DNA of 64,000 nt from Komagataeibacter xylinus NBRC 15237 (GTDB taxonomy: Bacteria > Pseudomonadota > Alphaproteobacteria > Acetobacterales > Acetobacteraceae), in assembly GCF_001571345.1 (NCBI RefSeq), contig NZ_BCTP01000004.1, positions 104,049 through 168,048 of the forward strand. The letters are read 5' to 3'. The notes beneath the pieces are model-generated. The model made no database searches and was not told where the DNA came from. It saw only the letters and a program-made list of their open reading frames with translations. The position numbers were made by a program, and so were the translations under genes. Below, piece by piece: positions 17,027 through 25,084 of this stretch. The number at the start of each line of letters is the position of its first letter. The first letter of the stretch is position 1.

Positions 17027-18496
17027 ATGACCGTGCCTCTCGCCAATACATCGCTTTTTCGCAAGGATGCGTTCATCCATGGCGAATGGACCCCCGCCCT
17101 CAATGGCGCGCGCCGGGCAGTACACAACCCGGCCACCGGCGCGGAAGTGGCGGAAGTGGCGGAATGCGGGGCGGATGATGTGGCGCGCGCCATCGAGGCA
17201 GCCGTGGCGGCGCAGGCACAGTGGCGCAACCGCACCGGCGCCCAGCGGCAGGTGATCCTGGCGCGCTGGCATGATCTGGTCATGGACAACCTTGATGACC
17301 TCGCCACGCTGATCGTGACCGAGCAGGGCAAGCCCCGCGCGGAAGCGGCGGGCGAGATCCGTTACGCCGCAAGCTTCCTGCTGTGGTTTGCAGCCGAGGC
17401 CATGCGTGGCTACGGCGATGTGATCCCTCCCACCAACCCCGCCACCCGGCTGAGCGTAATCCGCCAGCCCGTGGGGGTGTGTGCTGCCATCACGCCGTGG
17501 AATTTTCCCGCCGCCATGATCACCCGCAAGGCCGCCCCGGCGCTTGCCGCGGGTTGCGCCATGATCATCAAGCCATCGGAACTGACCCCGCTCACCGCCC
17601 TGGCGCTGGCCGAACTCGCCCATCAGGCAGGCGTGCCCGCAGGGCTGGTGCAGGTGCTGCCCGGTGATGGCGTGCGGCTGGGCAAGGCGCTGTGCGCAAG
17701 CCCCGCCATCCGCAAGCTGTCCTTTACCGGCTCGACGCAGGTCGGGCGCATTCTCATGGCGCAGTCGGCCCCCACGCTCAAGCGCCTGTCGCTTGAACTG
17801 GGCGGCAATGCGCCCTTCATCGTGTTCGAGGATGCGCATATCGAACAGGCCATCAAAAGCGCTGTCGCCGCCAAATTCCGCAACGCCGGCCAGACCTGCG
17901 TGTGCGCCAACCGCTTTCTGGTGCATGACAGCATCTATGATGATTTCGCCACCCGCTTCGCCCGCGTGGTGGACAGGCTGCATGTGGGGCCGGGCAACGC
18001 GCCCAATTCCGTCATCGGCCCGCTGATCAGTGCTGGCGCGCGCGACAAGGTGGAAACCCTCGTGCGTGATGCCGTGACCAAGGGGGCGGGCGTGCTGTGC
18101 GGGGGCACGCGCGACAGGGCGGGCGCGCTGTTCTACCGCCCCACCGTGCTGCGCGAGGTAACACCCGCCATGCGCATTGCCCATGAGGAAATCTTCGGCC
18201 CCGTGGCCCCGCTCATGCGCTTTGGCACCGAGGCGGAAGCCATCGCCATGGCCAATGACACGGAATATGGCCTTGCCGCCTATTTCTTCACCCGCGACCA
18301 CGCCCGCGCCTGCCGCGTGGCGGAAGAGCTGGAATACGGCATGGTGGGCCATAACACCGGCCTGATCTCCAACGAGGTTGCCCCCTTTGGCGGCATCAAG
18401 CAGTCGGGCATGGGGCGCGAGGGGTCGCGCTATGGCATGGATGAATACCAGGAGATGAAATACGTCTGCACCGACATCACCGATCCCGGCGCCTGA
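17027..18496 (+). CDS. gabD: NAD(P)-dependent succinate-semialdehyde-type dehydrogenase (GabD family)
   Basis: Cytosolic aldehyde dehydrogenase of 489 residues, the normal ALDH length, with GGAG before the ATG. Catalytic Cys291 is in NAGQTCVCANRF, the general base Glu257 in LELGGNAP, the oxyanion Asn159 in TPWNFP and the cofactor Lys182 in IKPSELTPL. The motif NAGQTCVCANR and the C-terminus GMGREGSRYGMDEYQE are typical of GabD/SSADH enzymes that oxidise succinate semialdehyde or glutarate semialdehyde to the acid. No gabT aminotransferase is adjacent, so the physiological substrate is inferred only. Divergent from a LysR gene. Confidence 0.88.
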   Translation: MTVPLANTSLFRKDAFIHGEWTPALNGARRAVHNPATGAEVAEVAECGADDVARAIEAAVAAQAQWRNRTGAQRQVILARWHDLVMDNLDDLATLIVTEQGKPRAEAAGEIRYAASFLLWFAAEAMRGYGDVIPPTNPATRLSVIRQPVGVCAAITPWNFPAAMITRKAAPALAAGCAMIIKPSELTPLTALALAELAHQAGVPAGLVQVLPGDGVRLGKALCASPAIRKLSFTGSTQVGRILMAQSAPTLKRLSLELGGNAPFIVFEDAHIEQAIKSAVAAKFRNAGQTCVCANRFLVHDSIYDDFATRFARVVDRLHVGPGNAPNSVIGPLISAGARDKVETLVRDAVTKGAGVLCGGTRDRAGALFYRPTVLREVTPAMRIAHEEIFGPVAPLMRFGTEAEAIAMANDTEYGLAAYFFTRDHARACRVAEELEYGMVGHNTGLISNEVAPFGGIKQSGMGREGSRYGMDEYQEMKYVCTDITDPGA

Positions 18497-18535
18497 TTAC
18501 ATTTACATCCGCTTTCAATGGAGTACGATGGCGGC

Positions 18536-19795
18536 ATGAACGAATTCCGCTTTCTTCATGCCGCCGACCTGCATCTCGACAGCCCGCTACGCGGCCTGGG
18601 CGCGCGGTCGGATGACTATGCCCGCCTGATTGCCGATGCCTCGCGCCGGGCCTTTACGGACATGATCGACCGTGCCATCAGCAGTGAATGCCGTTTCGTG
18701 GTGCTGGCGGGCGACGTGTTTGATGGCGACCTGCGTGATGCGCAGTGCGGGCTGTTTTTTGTCAACGGCATGGCGCGGCTGAAGCAGGCGGGCATCCGCG
18801 TGTTCATGATTCTGGGCAATCATGATGCCGAAAACCGCTTTGTCCGTCACCTGCACGTAACCGACAACGTACACCTGTTCGATACCCGCAAGGCCGACAC
18901 ACAGGTGATGCAGGATCTGGGGGTTGCCGTGCATGGCCGCAGCTTCGGCCGCCGCGACGTGACCGACAATATTGCCCGGCACTACCCGCCCCCCATGCCC
19001 GGCCTGTTCAATATCGGCATCCTGCACACCGCCTGCCAGGGGCGCGAGGGGCATGAGCCTTACGCGCCCTGCACGGTCGAGCAACTGGTCAATCATGGCT
19101 ACCAGTACTGGGCGCTGGGCCACGTGCATACCCGCGAGATCCTGCATCGCGACCCCTATGTGGTCTATGCGGGCAACCTGCAGGGCCGCCACGCGCGCGA
19201 GGCCGGGCCGAAGGGGGCCTCGCTGGTGAGCGTGCGCGCGGGTAGTGTGGTGGATGTAGCCCCGCAGGTGCTCGACGTGGTGCGCTGGGCCAGCGTGCGG
19301 GTTGACCTGTCCACCGCCACCACGCGCGGCGCGATGAGCAGCCTGATCCGCCACGCGGTCGAGGGCGTGGTGCGCGAGGCGGATGGCCGCCCCATCGCCC
19401 TGCGGCTGGAACTGGCGGGGGCAACCGGGCTGCATGCCGAGCTGATCCGCAATGCCCGTGACCTGACGCTTGAAGTCGAGACCGTTCTGGCCAGCATCTC
19501 CGATGAAATCTGGCTCGAACGCCTCAAGGTCCAGACCCGCGCACCCCAGCGCGCGCCCGTGCTTGATACGTCCACCGGCGGGCGTATTGCCGCCGATATC
19601 CGCGCCAGCGCAACGCCGGAGGCCCTGCGTGCGGAACTCGATGCCATCCTCGCCGCCGTGATCGACCGCATGCCCGCCCACACCCGCACCGATGCCCTGC
19701 GCGCGGGCCTTGCCGCCGACATACCCGCCCGCGCGGTGGACCTTGCCCTGTCATTGGTGGAAAACCCAGAAGAAAGCCGCGATGCACATTCGTAA
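18536..19795 (+). CDS. YhaO-like metallophosphoesterase (SbcD-type DNA exonuclease)
   Basis: About 419 residues from the ATG encoding MNEFRFLHAAD, with GGAG upstream; two in-frame ATGs lie within 18 bp before it. Calcineurin-like phosphoesterase motifs are complete: ADLHLDSP, VLAGDVFDG, ILGNHDAE, GILHTA and GHVHTRE. These bind two metals in Mre11/SbcD nucleases. The C-terminal 180 residues form a YhaO-like capping region. It overlaps the following ATPase gene by 14 bp, matching the nuclease-ATPase pairing of SbcCD, Rad50-Mre11 and YhaO-YhaN. A role in DNA end processing is inferred from family and partner. Confidence 0.9.
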   Translation: MNEFRFLHAADLHLDSPLRGLGARSDDYARLIADASRRAFTDMIDRAISSECRFVVLAGDVFDGDLRDAQCGLFFVNGMARLKQAGIRVFMILGNHDAENRFVRHLHVTDNVHLFDTRKADTQVMQDLGVAVHGRSFGRRDVTDNIARHYPPPMPGLFNIGILHTACQGREGHEPYAPCTVEQLVNHGYQYWALGHVHTREILHRDPYVVYAGNLQGRHAREAGPKGASLVSVRAGSVVDVAPQVLDVVRWASVRVDLSTATTRGAMSSLIRHAVEGVVREADGRPIALRLELAGATGLHAELIRNARDLTLEVETVLASISDEIWLERLKVQTRAPQRAPVLDTSTGGRIAADIRASATPEALRAELDAILAAVIDRMPAHTRTDALRAGLAADIPARAVDLALSLVENPEESRDAHS

Positions 19796-22700
19796 CCTGC
19801 GCATCATCCGCTATGGCGCCATTGCGGATATGGAACTGGATTTTGGCGCGGTCCCCGGCCTGCATGTCATTCATGGCCCGAACGAGGCGGGCAAAAGCAC
19901 TACGCTTTCCGCCATGACCGATTTTCTGTTTGGCATTCCCAACCAGTCCGATGCGGGTGCGGTGTTCGGTAATGACCAGATCCGGCTCGAGGCCAGCCTC
20001 ATGCTGGCCAACGGCACCATGCTCGACCTGCGCCGCCGCAAGGGCCGCACCCGCACGCTGGCCAGCCTCGATGGCCAGCCGGTCAGCGATGACGTGCTGG
20101 CCCCGGCCCTTGGCGGCATGACGCGCGAGCGCTTTACCGCCCTGTTCGGCCTCAATGACGAAACCCTGCGCAGCGGGGGGGCGGCCCTGCTCAGGGCGAA
20201 TGGCGATATCGGGCGACTGATCGTGGAGGCAGGTGGCGGCCTGCGTGCCCTCATGACACGCCTGGCCGAGATTGATGAACGGCGCGCGGCCCTGTTTGCG
20301 CCCCGTCGTGCGGCGGAGCGGGCTTTCTACAAGGCATCCGATGCCTTCCGCGCGGCACAGGATAGCCTGAGGGAGGCCTCGCTGACACATGAGGCCTATA
20401 CCAGCCATTGCCAGCAGCGTGACGAATCCCGCCAGCACCGGGCCGATTTTGACCGTGAACAGGCTGATCTGCGCCGCCTGCATGCACGGCTCGAACAACT
20501 GGCAAAGGCCTTGCCCCAGCTTCATGCCCTGACCCGGCTGGAGGCCGAACGCGCAACCCTGGCCGACCTCGCCCCATTGCCCACCGGCATGGGGGCGGAG
20601 ATTACCGCAGCCCTTGAGGCCAGTGCTGCCGCCCAGGCCCGCCATGAAACGGCCCGCGCGCAGGCGCAGCGCCTGCAACGCCAGACAGACGTGCCCCCCG
20701 CGCAGGCCCGGCTCATGGCACAGGGCGCGCGCGTGGCGCATGTGATCGCGCTGGGGCAGGTGGTCCGTCGCGATCGCGCGGCCCAGCCCGAACGCGACGC
20801 CAAACGCCAGCAGATCAACCTCAGCCTGGCCAGCCTGCGCCAGTGGCTCAATAAGGGGCCGGATGCGGATCTGCGCCAGTTCATGCCCGCGCGCGTGGTG
20901 CTTGAAGAAATACGCCAGATGGCCGATGCCCAGATGCAGTGGCGCAACACGGTTGCGGCGCTCGAGCAGCAGATAGCCCAGACCGATCTTGCCCTTGCCC
21001 GCAAGGCGGCCCGCCTCGACACCCTGCGGGCGCAGGGATACGACCGGCCCGTGGATGCGGATGCCTCCGTCTTTGCCGCCCTGCCTGCCGAGATCAAGCG
21101 CCTTGAGGTGCGCAGGAACAGCCTTGCCGCATTCGAGGAAAAGCTTGATGCGCGGCTCGGGGCGCTGGGGGTGGCCACGGCGGCAGCCCTGCAGGCCCTG
21201 CCGTGCCCTGATGCGCAGGCCGTGCGCGCGGCAGGCGAGGGGCAGCAGCGGCTGCACATCCACAATGAGCGCATTACCCAGGCCCTTGCCACCGAGCGCG
21301 AACGGCTGGCCAGCCTGCGCCCGGCCCTTGCGCGGCTCGAACATGCGGGCAACACCATTACGCCCGACATGCTGCACGCCGCCCGCGCGCAGCGCGATAG
21401 CGCCTGGCATGAAATCCGCGACGCCTATCTGGGTGCCGACACCACGACGCCACCCTCCACGCGCCAGCACAATGCCACGATGCTGGAGCGTGCCATAGCG
21501 CAGGCGGATAGCCTGTCACGCCAGTTGCTCGCACAGGCTGACCGGCTTGCCCGCATCGAGGCGCTGCGCCATGACATGGCCCAGTGTACCGACAAAATTG
21601 CCTGCCACGAGCGTAACCTGACTGATACGGCACAGCAGATTGCCCGGCAGTGGCAGGAATTCATTACGCCGTTTTCCGCCATCATGGCCCATGCGGCCAC
21701 GCCAGCAGCACTCGGGGCATTCGTGCAGCAGCGCGGCGACGTGCTGGCCGAGGCCGAACAGGTCGCCACCGAGCGCGCGGCCCTTGAACACGAGCGCATC
21801 AGGCTGGCCGTGCAGCGTGACGGGCTTGCGCATCTGGCCCGCATGATGGGCGTGGACCCTGACCTGCCGCCCGCCGCCTGCGTGGAGGGCGTGACCCGCG
21901 CCCTGCGCCTGCATGCCAGCGCATATGAGGAATATGACCGCCTGCGGCGTGAACATGATGACCTGCTGCCCCAGCGCGTCCAGCTTGGCCAGCAAACCGC
22001 AGTGCTTGAAGCCGAACGGCAGCAATGGGCCGCCCGCTGGGCACCCGCCATGCAGGCCATTGGCCTGAACGCCGATGCCCTGCCGGTGACCGGCCGCGAC
22101 CTGGCCGATGAATGGGCGGCAGCGCCCGCCGCCATTGCCCAACTGGCCGAACTCGATGAAGCCACGGCGCGGGCCGCAGCACATGAAGCCGAACTGGCAT
22201 GCGGGCTTGACGGGCTGCGCCCCGATCTTGCCTTAAGCCTGCCCACTGACGCGGCACTGGCCGCCCATGAACTGGAACAGCACTGGCGCGAGGCCGAGAA
22301 GGCCCGCCACCAGCGTGAAGCCCTGCAACCCGAACGTGACAAGGCCAACCATATGGTAGCCCAGGGCGAAGCGGACGTGCAGGCGGCCACCGCCGTGATC
22401 GAGGCGCTTCAGGCCCGCACCCATGCGCAGGGCAATGAGGCGCTGCGCCAGCTTGCCACCCGGCTGGAACAGCGCGACAGCATGGCAGCGGTCCACGCTC
22501 AGGCGCTGCATACCCTGTCCTGCATGACCGATGGCCAGTCTCCCGACCAGCTTCATGCAGCCCTTGCAGGACGTGACGGGCCGGAACTCCAGGCGGAAAT
22601 CGCGGCGATGCAGGCCCGGCAGGAGCAACTCGCAGCCGCCCGTGACGACGCCGTACGCACGGAGCAGCATGCCGAAAGCGCCCTTGCCGCCTTTGAGCAC

Positions 22701-23330
22701 AATACCGAGGCCCCCCAGGCCGCCGCCCGGCGCGAAGCGGCCATAACCAGCCTGCACCGCATTGTGGAGGAATATGCTGAACTGACCCTGGCGCGTAACC
22801 TCATTGCAGCGGCCATGGACCGGGTGCGCGCGCAGGTGCAGGATCCGCTGGTGCGGCAGGCAGGCGCATTCATGGCGCAGGCGACCGATGGTGCTTTCAG
22901 CGGCATACAGACGGAACTCGATGCCAGCAACGAACCCGTGGTGCGCGGTGTGCGCCCCGATGGCAGCACGGTGGCGGTGAGCGAGATGAGTGCTGGCACG
23001 CGCGACCAGCTTTTCCTGGCTTTCCGCCTGGCCAGCGTGGAGACCTATTGCCGCACGACCGAACCGCTGCCGTTTATCGCCGATGACCTGCTGGTGCAGT
23101 TTGATGATGCCCGCAGCCATAGCACGCTGAACGTGCTGGCCGAATTTGCCCGCACCACGCAGGTGCTGCTGTTCACCCATCACGACAGCATACGCGACAT
23201 GGCGCGCGGCATGCAGGCCAAGGGCGCTGCGATCAACCTGCTTGAACTGCCCGCTCTGGCCAGCACGCGTCCGGTTGCTGCGCTACAGGAGCGAAGCGGC
23301 ATACAGACAAGCCTCCCGCACAGGCGCTGA
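19782..23330 (+). CDS. YhaN-like SMC/Rad50-type ATPase with long coiled coils
   Basis: 1182 residues from the ATG encoding MHIRNLRIIRYG, inside the end of the nuclease gene. The N-terminal half of the ATPase has Walker A GPNEAGKST and an early Q-loop region. A long, alanine-, glutamine- and arginine-rich helical segment (about 180-1020) is expected to form antiparallel coiled coils. The C-terminal half has the signature-like MSAGTRDQLFLAFRLA, Walker B PFIADDLLVQFDD and the switch LLFTHHD. This is a Rad50/SbcC-like head without an obvious CxxC zinc hook in the middle, as in YhaN. It should form a complex with the upstream phosphoesterase. Confidence 0.9.
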   Translation: MHIRNLRIIRYGAIADMELDFGAVPGLHVIHGPNEAGKSTTLSAMTDFLFGIPNQSDAGAVFGNDQIRLEASLMLANGTMLDLRRRKGRTRTLASLDGQPVSDDVLAPALGGMTRERFTALFGLNDETLRSGGAALLRANGDIGRLIVEAGGGLRALMTRLAEIDERRAALFAPRRAAERAFYKASDAFRAAQDSLREASLTHEAYTSHCQQRDESRQHRADFDREQADLRRLHARLEQLAKALPQLHALTRLEAERATLADLAPLPTGMGAEITAALEASAAAQARHETARAQAQRLQRQTDVPPAQARLMAQGARVAHVIALGQVVRRDRAAQPERDAKRQQINLSLASLRQWLNKGPDADLRQFMPARVVLEEIRQMADAQMQWRNTVAALEQQIAQTDLALARKAARLDTLRAQGYDRPVDADASVFAALPAEIKRLEVRRNSLAAFEEKLDARLGALGVATAAALQALPCPDAQAVRAAGEGQQRLHIHNERITQALATERERLASLRPALARLEHAGNTITPDMLHAARAQRDSAWHEIRDAYLGADTTTPPSTRQHNATMLERAIAQADSLSRQLLAQADRLARIEALRHDMAQCTDKIACHERNLTDTAQQIARQWQEFITPFSAIMAHAATPAALGAFVQQRGDVLAEAEQVATERAALEHERIRLAVQRDGLAHLARMMGVDPDLPPAACVEGVTRALRLHASAYEEYDRLRREHDDLLPQRVQLGQQTAVLEAERQQWAARWAPAMQAIGLNADALPVTGRDLADEWAAAPAAIAQLAELDEATARAAAHEAELACGLDGLRPDLALSLPTDAALAAHELEQHWREAEKARHQREALQPERDKANHMVAQGEADVQAATAVIEALQARTHAQGNEALRQLATRLEQRDSMAAVHAQALHTLSCMTDGQSPDQLHAALAGRDGPELQAEIAAMQARQEQLAAARDDAVRTEQHAESALAAFEHNTEAPQAAARREAAITSLHRIVEEYAELTLARNLIAAAMDRVRAQVQDPLVRQAGAFMAQATDGAFSGIQTELDASNEPVVRGVRPDGSTVAVSEMSAGTRDQLFLAFRLASVETYCRTTEPLPFIADDLLVQFDDARSHSTLNVLAEFARTTQVLLFTHHDSIRDMARGMQAKGAAINLLELPALASTRPVAALQERSGIQTSLPHRR

Positions 23331-23490
23331 GACACTTTTTAAAAACAACCCGTTGATACAAAATGATAAAAGTTTCTGGGTGCCACTTTTTTTCAAGAAG
23401 GCGGCGTTCTTTGAAGCTTTTTGAAAAAAGCTTCACCAAAAACTTTCTTATGATTTCCGGATGTTTTCCGGGTGCTGCTTTTATGCAGTA
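23328..23490 (-). repeat. Nested-palindrome repeat, copy 4 (reverse orientation, extended)
   Basis: Reverse-oriented copy whose core (about 23368-23453) contains GAAGCTTTTTTCAAAAAGCTTC when read on the minus strand and a second hairpin with a G-to-A-type mismatch. The flank AACAACCCGTTGAT matches the flank of copy 3 and GGATGTTTTCC matches copies 3 and 8. The right terminal repeat is degenerate. It separates convergent genes and starts at the stop codon of the YhaN-like gene. Confidence 0.75.
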
Positions 23491-23548
23491 AACACCATCC
23501 ATAACGGGCCTGTGCCAGAGGGTTGGCTGGCGTCAGGGCATGGTGGTG

Positions 23549-23876
23549 CTATTTGCGGCCCATCTGCCGGGCAATGGCGCGTTCGGATCGCGCGAACGCC
23601 GCCCAGTCCTGCTCATAGCGGTCGGGCTGGGGGGGAAGGTGATGAATCACCCGCGTAAGGGGCATCCGACCCGGTCGTGAGGCTGCGCGAAGGCGGCATG
23701 CCTGCGTGGGGCAAAGGGGCGAAATGGTTCAGTGAGGGTGGGGCGTAGGCTGGCGCCATGGGGGCGGCAGGCAGGGTCACGCTCCCGTTCCAGCCACCGG
23801 GCTGGGGCATCTGCGCCCGGGCCACAGGGGCGGGCAGGCAGAGCAGGGCTGTCACAATCAGCCGGAAGGCGCGCAT
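23549..23876 (-). pseudogene. Small exported protein interrupted by a frameshift in a 7-base homopolymer
   Basis: The first part reads as a secreted protein: MRAFRLIVTALLCLPAPVARA is a signal peptide with likely cleavage after ARA. A proline- and alanine-rich mature region follows up to DSSPSPP. The frame then passes through a run of seven Cs (G7 at 23629-23635 on the plus strand) and stops five codons later, giving 87 residues. With six Cs it would continue as QPDRYEQDWAAFARSERAI and end MGRK at 23549-23551, giving a compositionally convincing C-terminus. The gene may therefore be broken, phase-variable or mis-sequenced. It lies 58 bp downstream of the cold-shock gene on the same strand. No Shine-Dalgarno is evident. 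Function unknown. Confidence 0.5.
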
Positions 23877-23934
23877 GAGGCGAAAAAAGGGGTAGAAATA
23901 AAAACGGCAGAAACCGAAGTTCCTGCCGCGTTTA

Positions 23935-24141
23935 TCAGCCAATCTTGAGATTGACTGCAGAAGACTTGCCGTTACGGCCCCTCTCGAGGTCATACGTCAC
24001 GGCCTGCCCTTCGGACAGGGTCTGCTGGCCAGCCTGCTCAACGGCAGAGATGTGCACGAAAGCATCGGCGCTTCCGTCATCAGGCTGGATAAATCCAAAG
24101 CCCTTCTGGGCGTTGAACCATTTAACTGTTCCTGCGGCCAT
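23935..24141 (-). CDS. csp: Cold-shock protein, CspA family
   Basis: A 68-residue single OB-fold RNA/DNA chaperone. RNP1 is KGFGFI and RNP2 is AFVHIS; the start MAAGTVKWFNAQKGFGF is canonical. The ribosome site AAGGAGG is strong. About 225 bp separate its start from the next gene, leaving room for the long structured leader that commonly controls csp translation, though no thermosensor structure was computed. It may melt mRNA structure in the cold or serve constitutively, since copies in one genome differ in regulation. Confidence 0.96.
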   Translation of the reverse strand: MAAGTVKWFNAQKGFGFIQPDDGSADAFVHISAVEQAGQQTLSEGQAVTYDLERGRNGKSSAVNLKIG

Positions 24142-24366
24142 AATTTGGCCTCCTTAGAATAACCGGCACCCCACGCGAACATGCACGGGATCGAGACTTT
24201 TCGTTTTATCGGGGATGCCATAAGGCCGCTTGGTGTAGCTGCTCTGAAATCTTGTCCGTAGCTGAAAAGTCCAGCCGTGAGGACCTTCCTATAGAGGTTA
24301 TCCGGAAATAGCACGTAAAATATTCAAAAAATCGGAAATATTTCCTTTACCCCATCGGATAATTGC

Positions 24367-25056
24367 TCACAGCAGGCACCACTGGCGCATCATGTTGTGG
24401 TAGATATTGGTCAGTGACAGCACGGCAGGATCGGCATCCCCCAGCCGTTCGCGCAGTGATGTGACCTGCATGTCGAGGTCGAACATGATCTGCCTGCGGC
24501 TCTCCTCCGCAATCATCGACTGCGACCAGAAAAAAGCCGCCAGCCTGCACCCGCGCGTGACCGGCGTGACACTGTGCAGCACCGTGGTGGGGTAGAGAAT
24601 CATGTCACCCGCGGGCAGCCTTATGGCCTGCTCGTTGCCATTGGCGAGGATGGTCAGTTCCCCGCCGTCATATTCATCGGGGTCGGAGAAGAACAGCGTG
24701 GAGGACACATCGGTGCGGATGCGCGTGTGGATGCCACCCGCCAGGATGCCGCGTATCGCGTTATCGACATGCGCGCCAAAGTGCATGCCGCCTTCGTAGC
24801 GGTTGAACAGTGGCGGGCTGACCCGGTAGGGCAGCACCGCGCTGTTGAAGAGGGCATTGCGCCCGAGCGCGTGCAGCACGATCTTGCCAAGCTCGCGGCA
24901 CGCCTCGGAATCGCGGGGCAGTTGCAGGTTGTTCTTGGTTTTTGCTGACTGCACGCCCGCCGTTTCGCGGCCATCGATCCATTGCGCATCGCGAAGGCGG
25001 GCGCGGCAGTGGGCGAGTTCATCGGCGTTGAGCAGGGCGGGGATGTGCAGCAGCAT
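24367..25056 (-). CDS. piuC: PKHD-type Fe(II)/2-oxoglutarate-dependent hydroxylase, PiuC-like
   Basis: 229 residues, the usual PiuC/YbiX length. Iron ligands are His96 and Asp98 (HFGAHVDNA) and His161 (VLHSVTPV); Arg171 (RGCRLAAFFW) should bind 2-oxoglutarate. The C-terminus SLTNIYHNMMRQWCLL is characteristic of the family. It lies 28 bp downstream of a catecholate-type TonB receptor, the standard Fiu-PiuC pairing, so it probably acts in iron-siderophore utilisation and is expressed under iron limitation. The substrate of PiuC enzymes remains unclear. Confidence 0.93.
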   Translation of the reverse strand: MLLHIPALLNADELAHCRARLRDAQWIDGRETAGVQSAKTKNNLQLPRDSEACRELGKIVLHALGRNALFNSAVLPYRVSPPLFNRYEGGMHFGAHVDNAIRGILAGGIHTRIRTDVSSTLFFSDPDEYDGGELTILANGNEQAIRLPAGDMILYPTTVLHSVTPVTRGCRLAAFFWSQSMIAEESRRQIMFDLDMQVTSLRERLGDADPAVLSLTNIYHNMMRQWCLL

Positions 25057-25084
25057 AAGCGTGGCCTTGGTTGAGGAGAGCGGA

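Noticed and set aside
19524..21470. Long minus-strand frame opposite the YhaN-like ATPase
   Set aside because: It is an antisense shadow, rich in Gly, Arg and His without domain features.
23935..24366. Riboswitch or thermosensor in the csp leader
   Set aside because: A long leader is likely, but no conserved structure could be established by eye.
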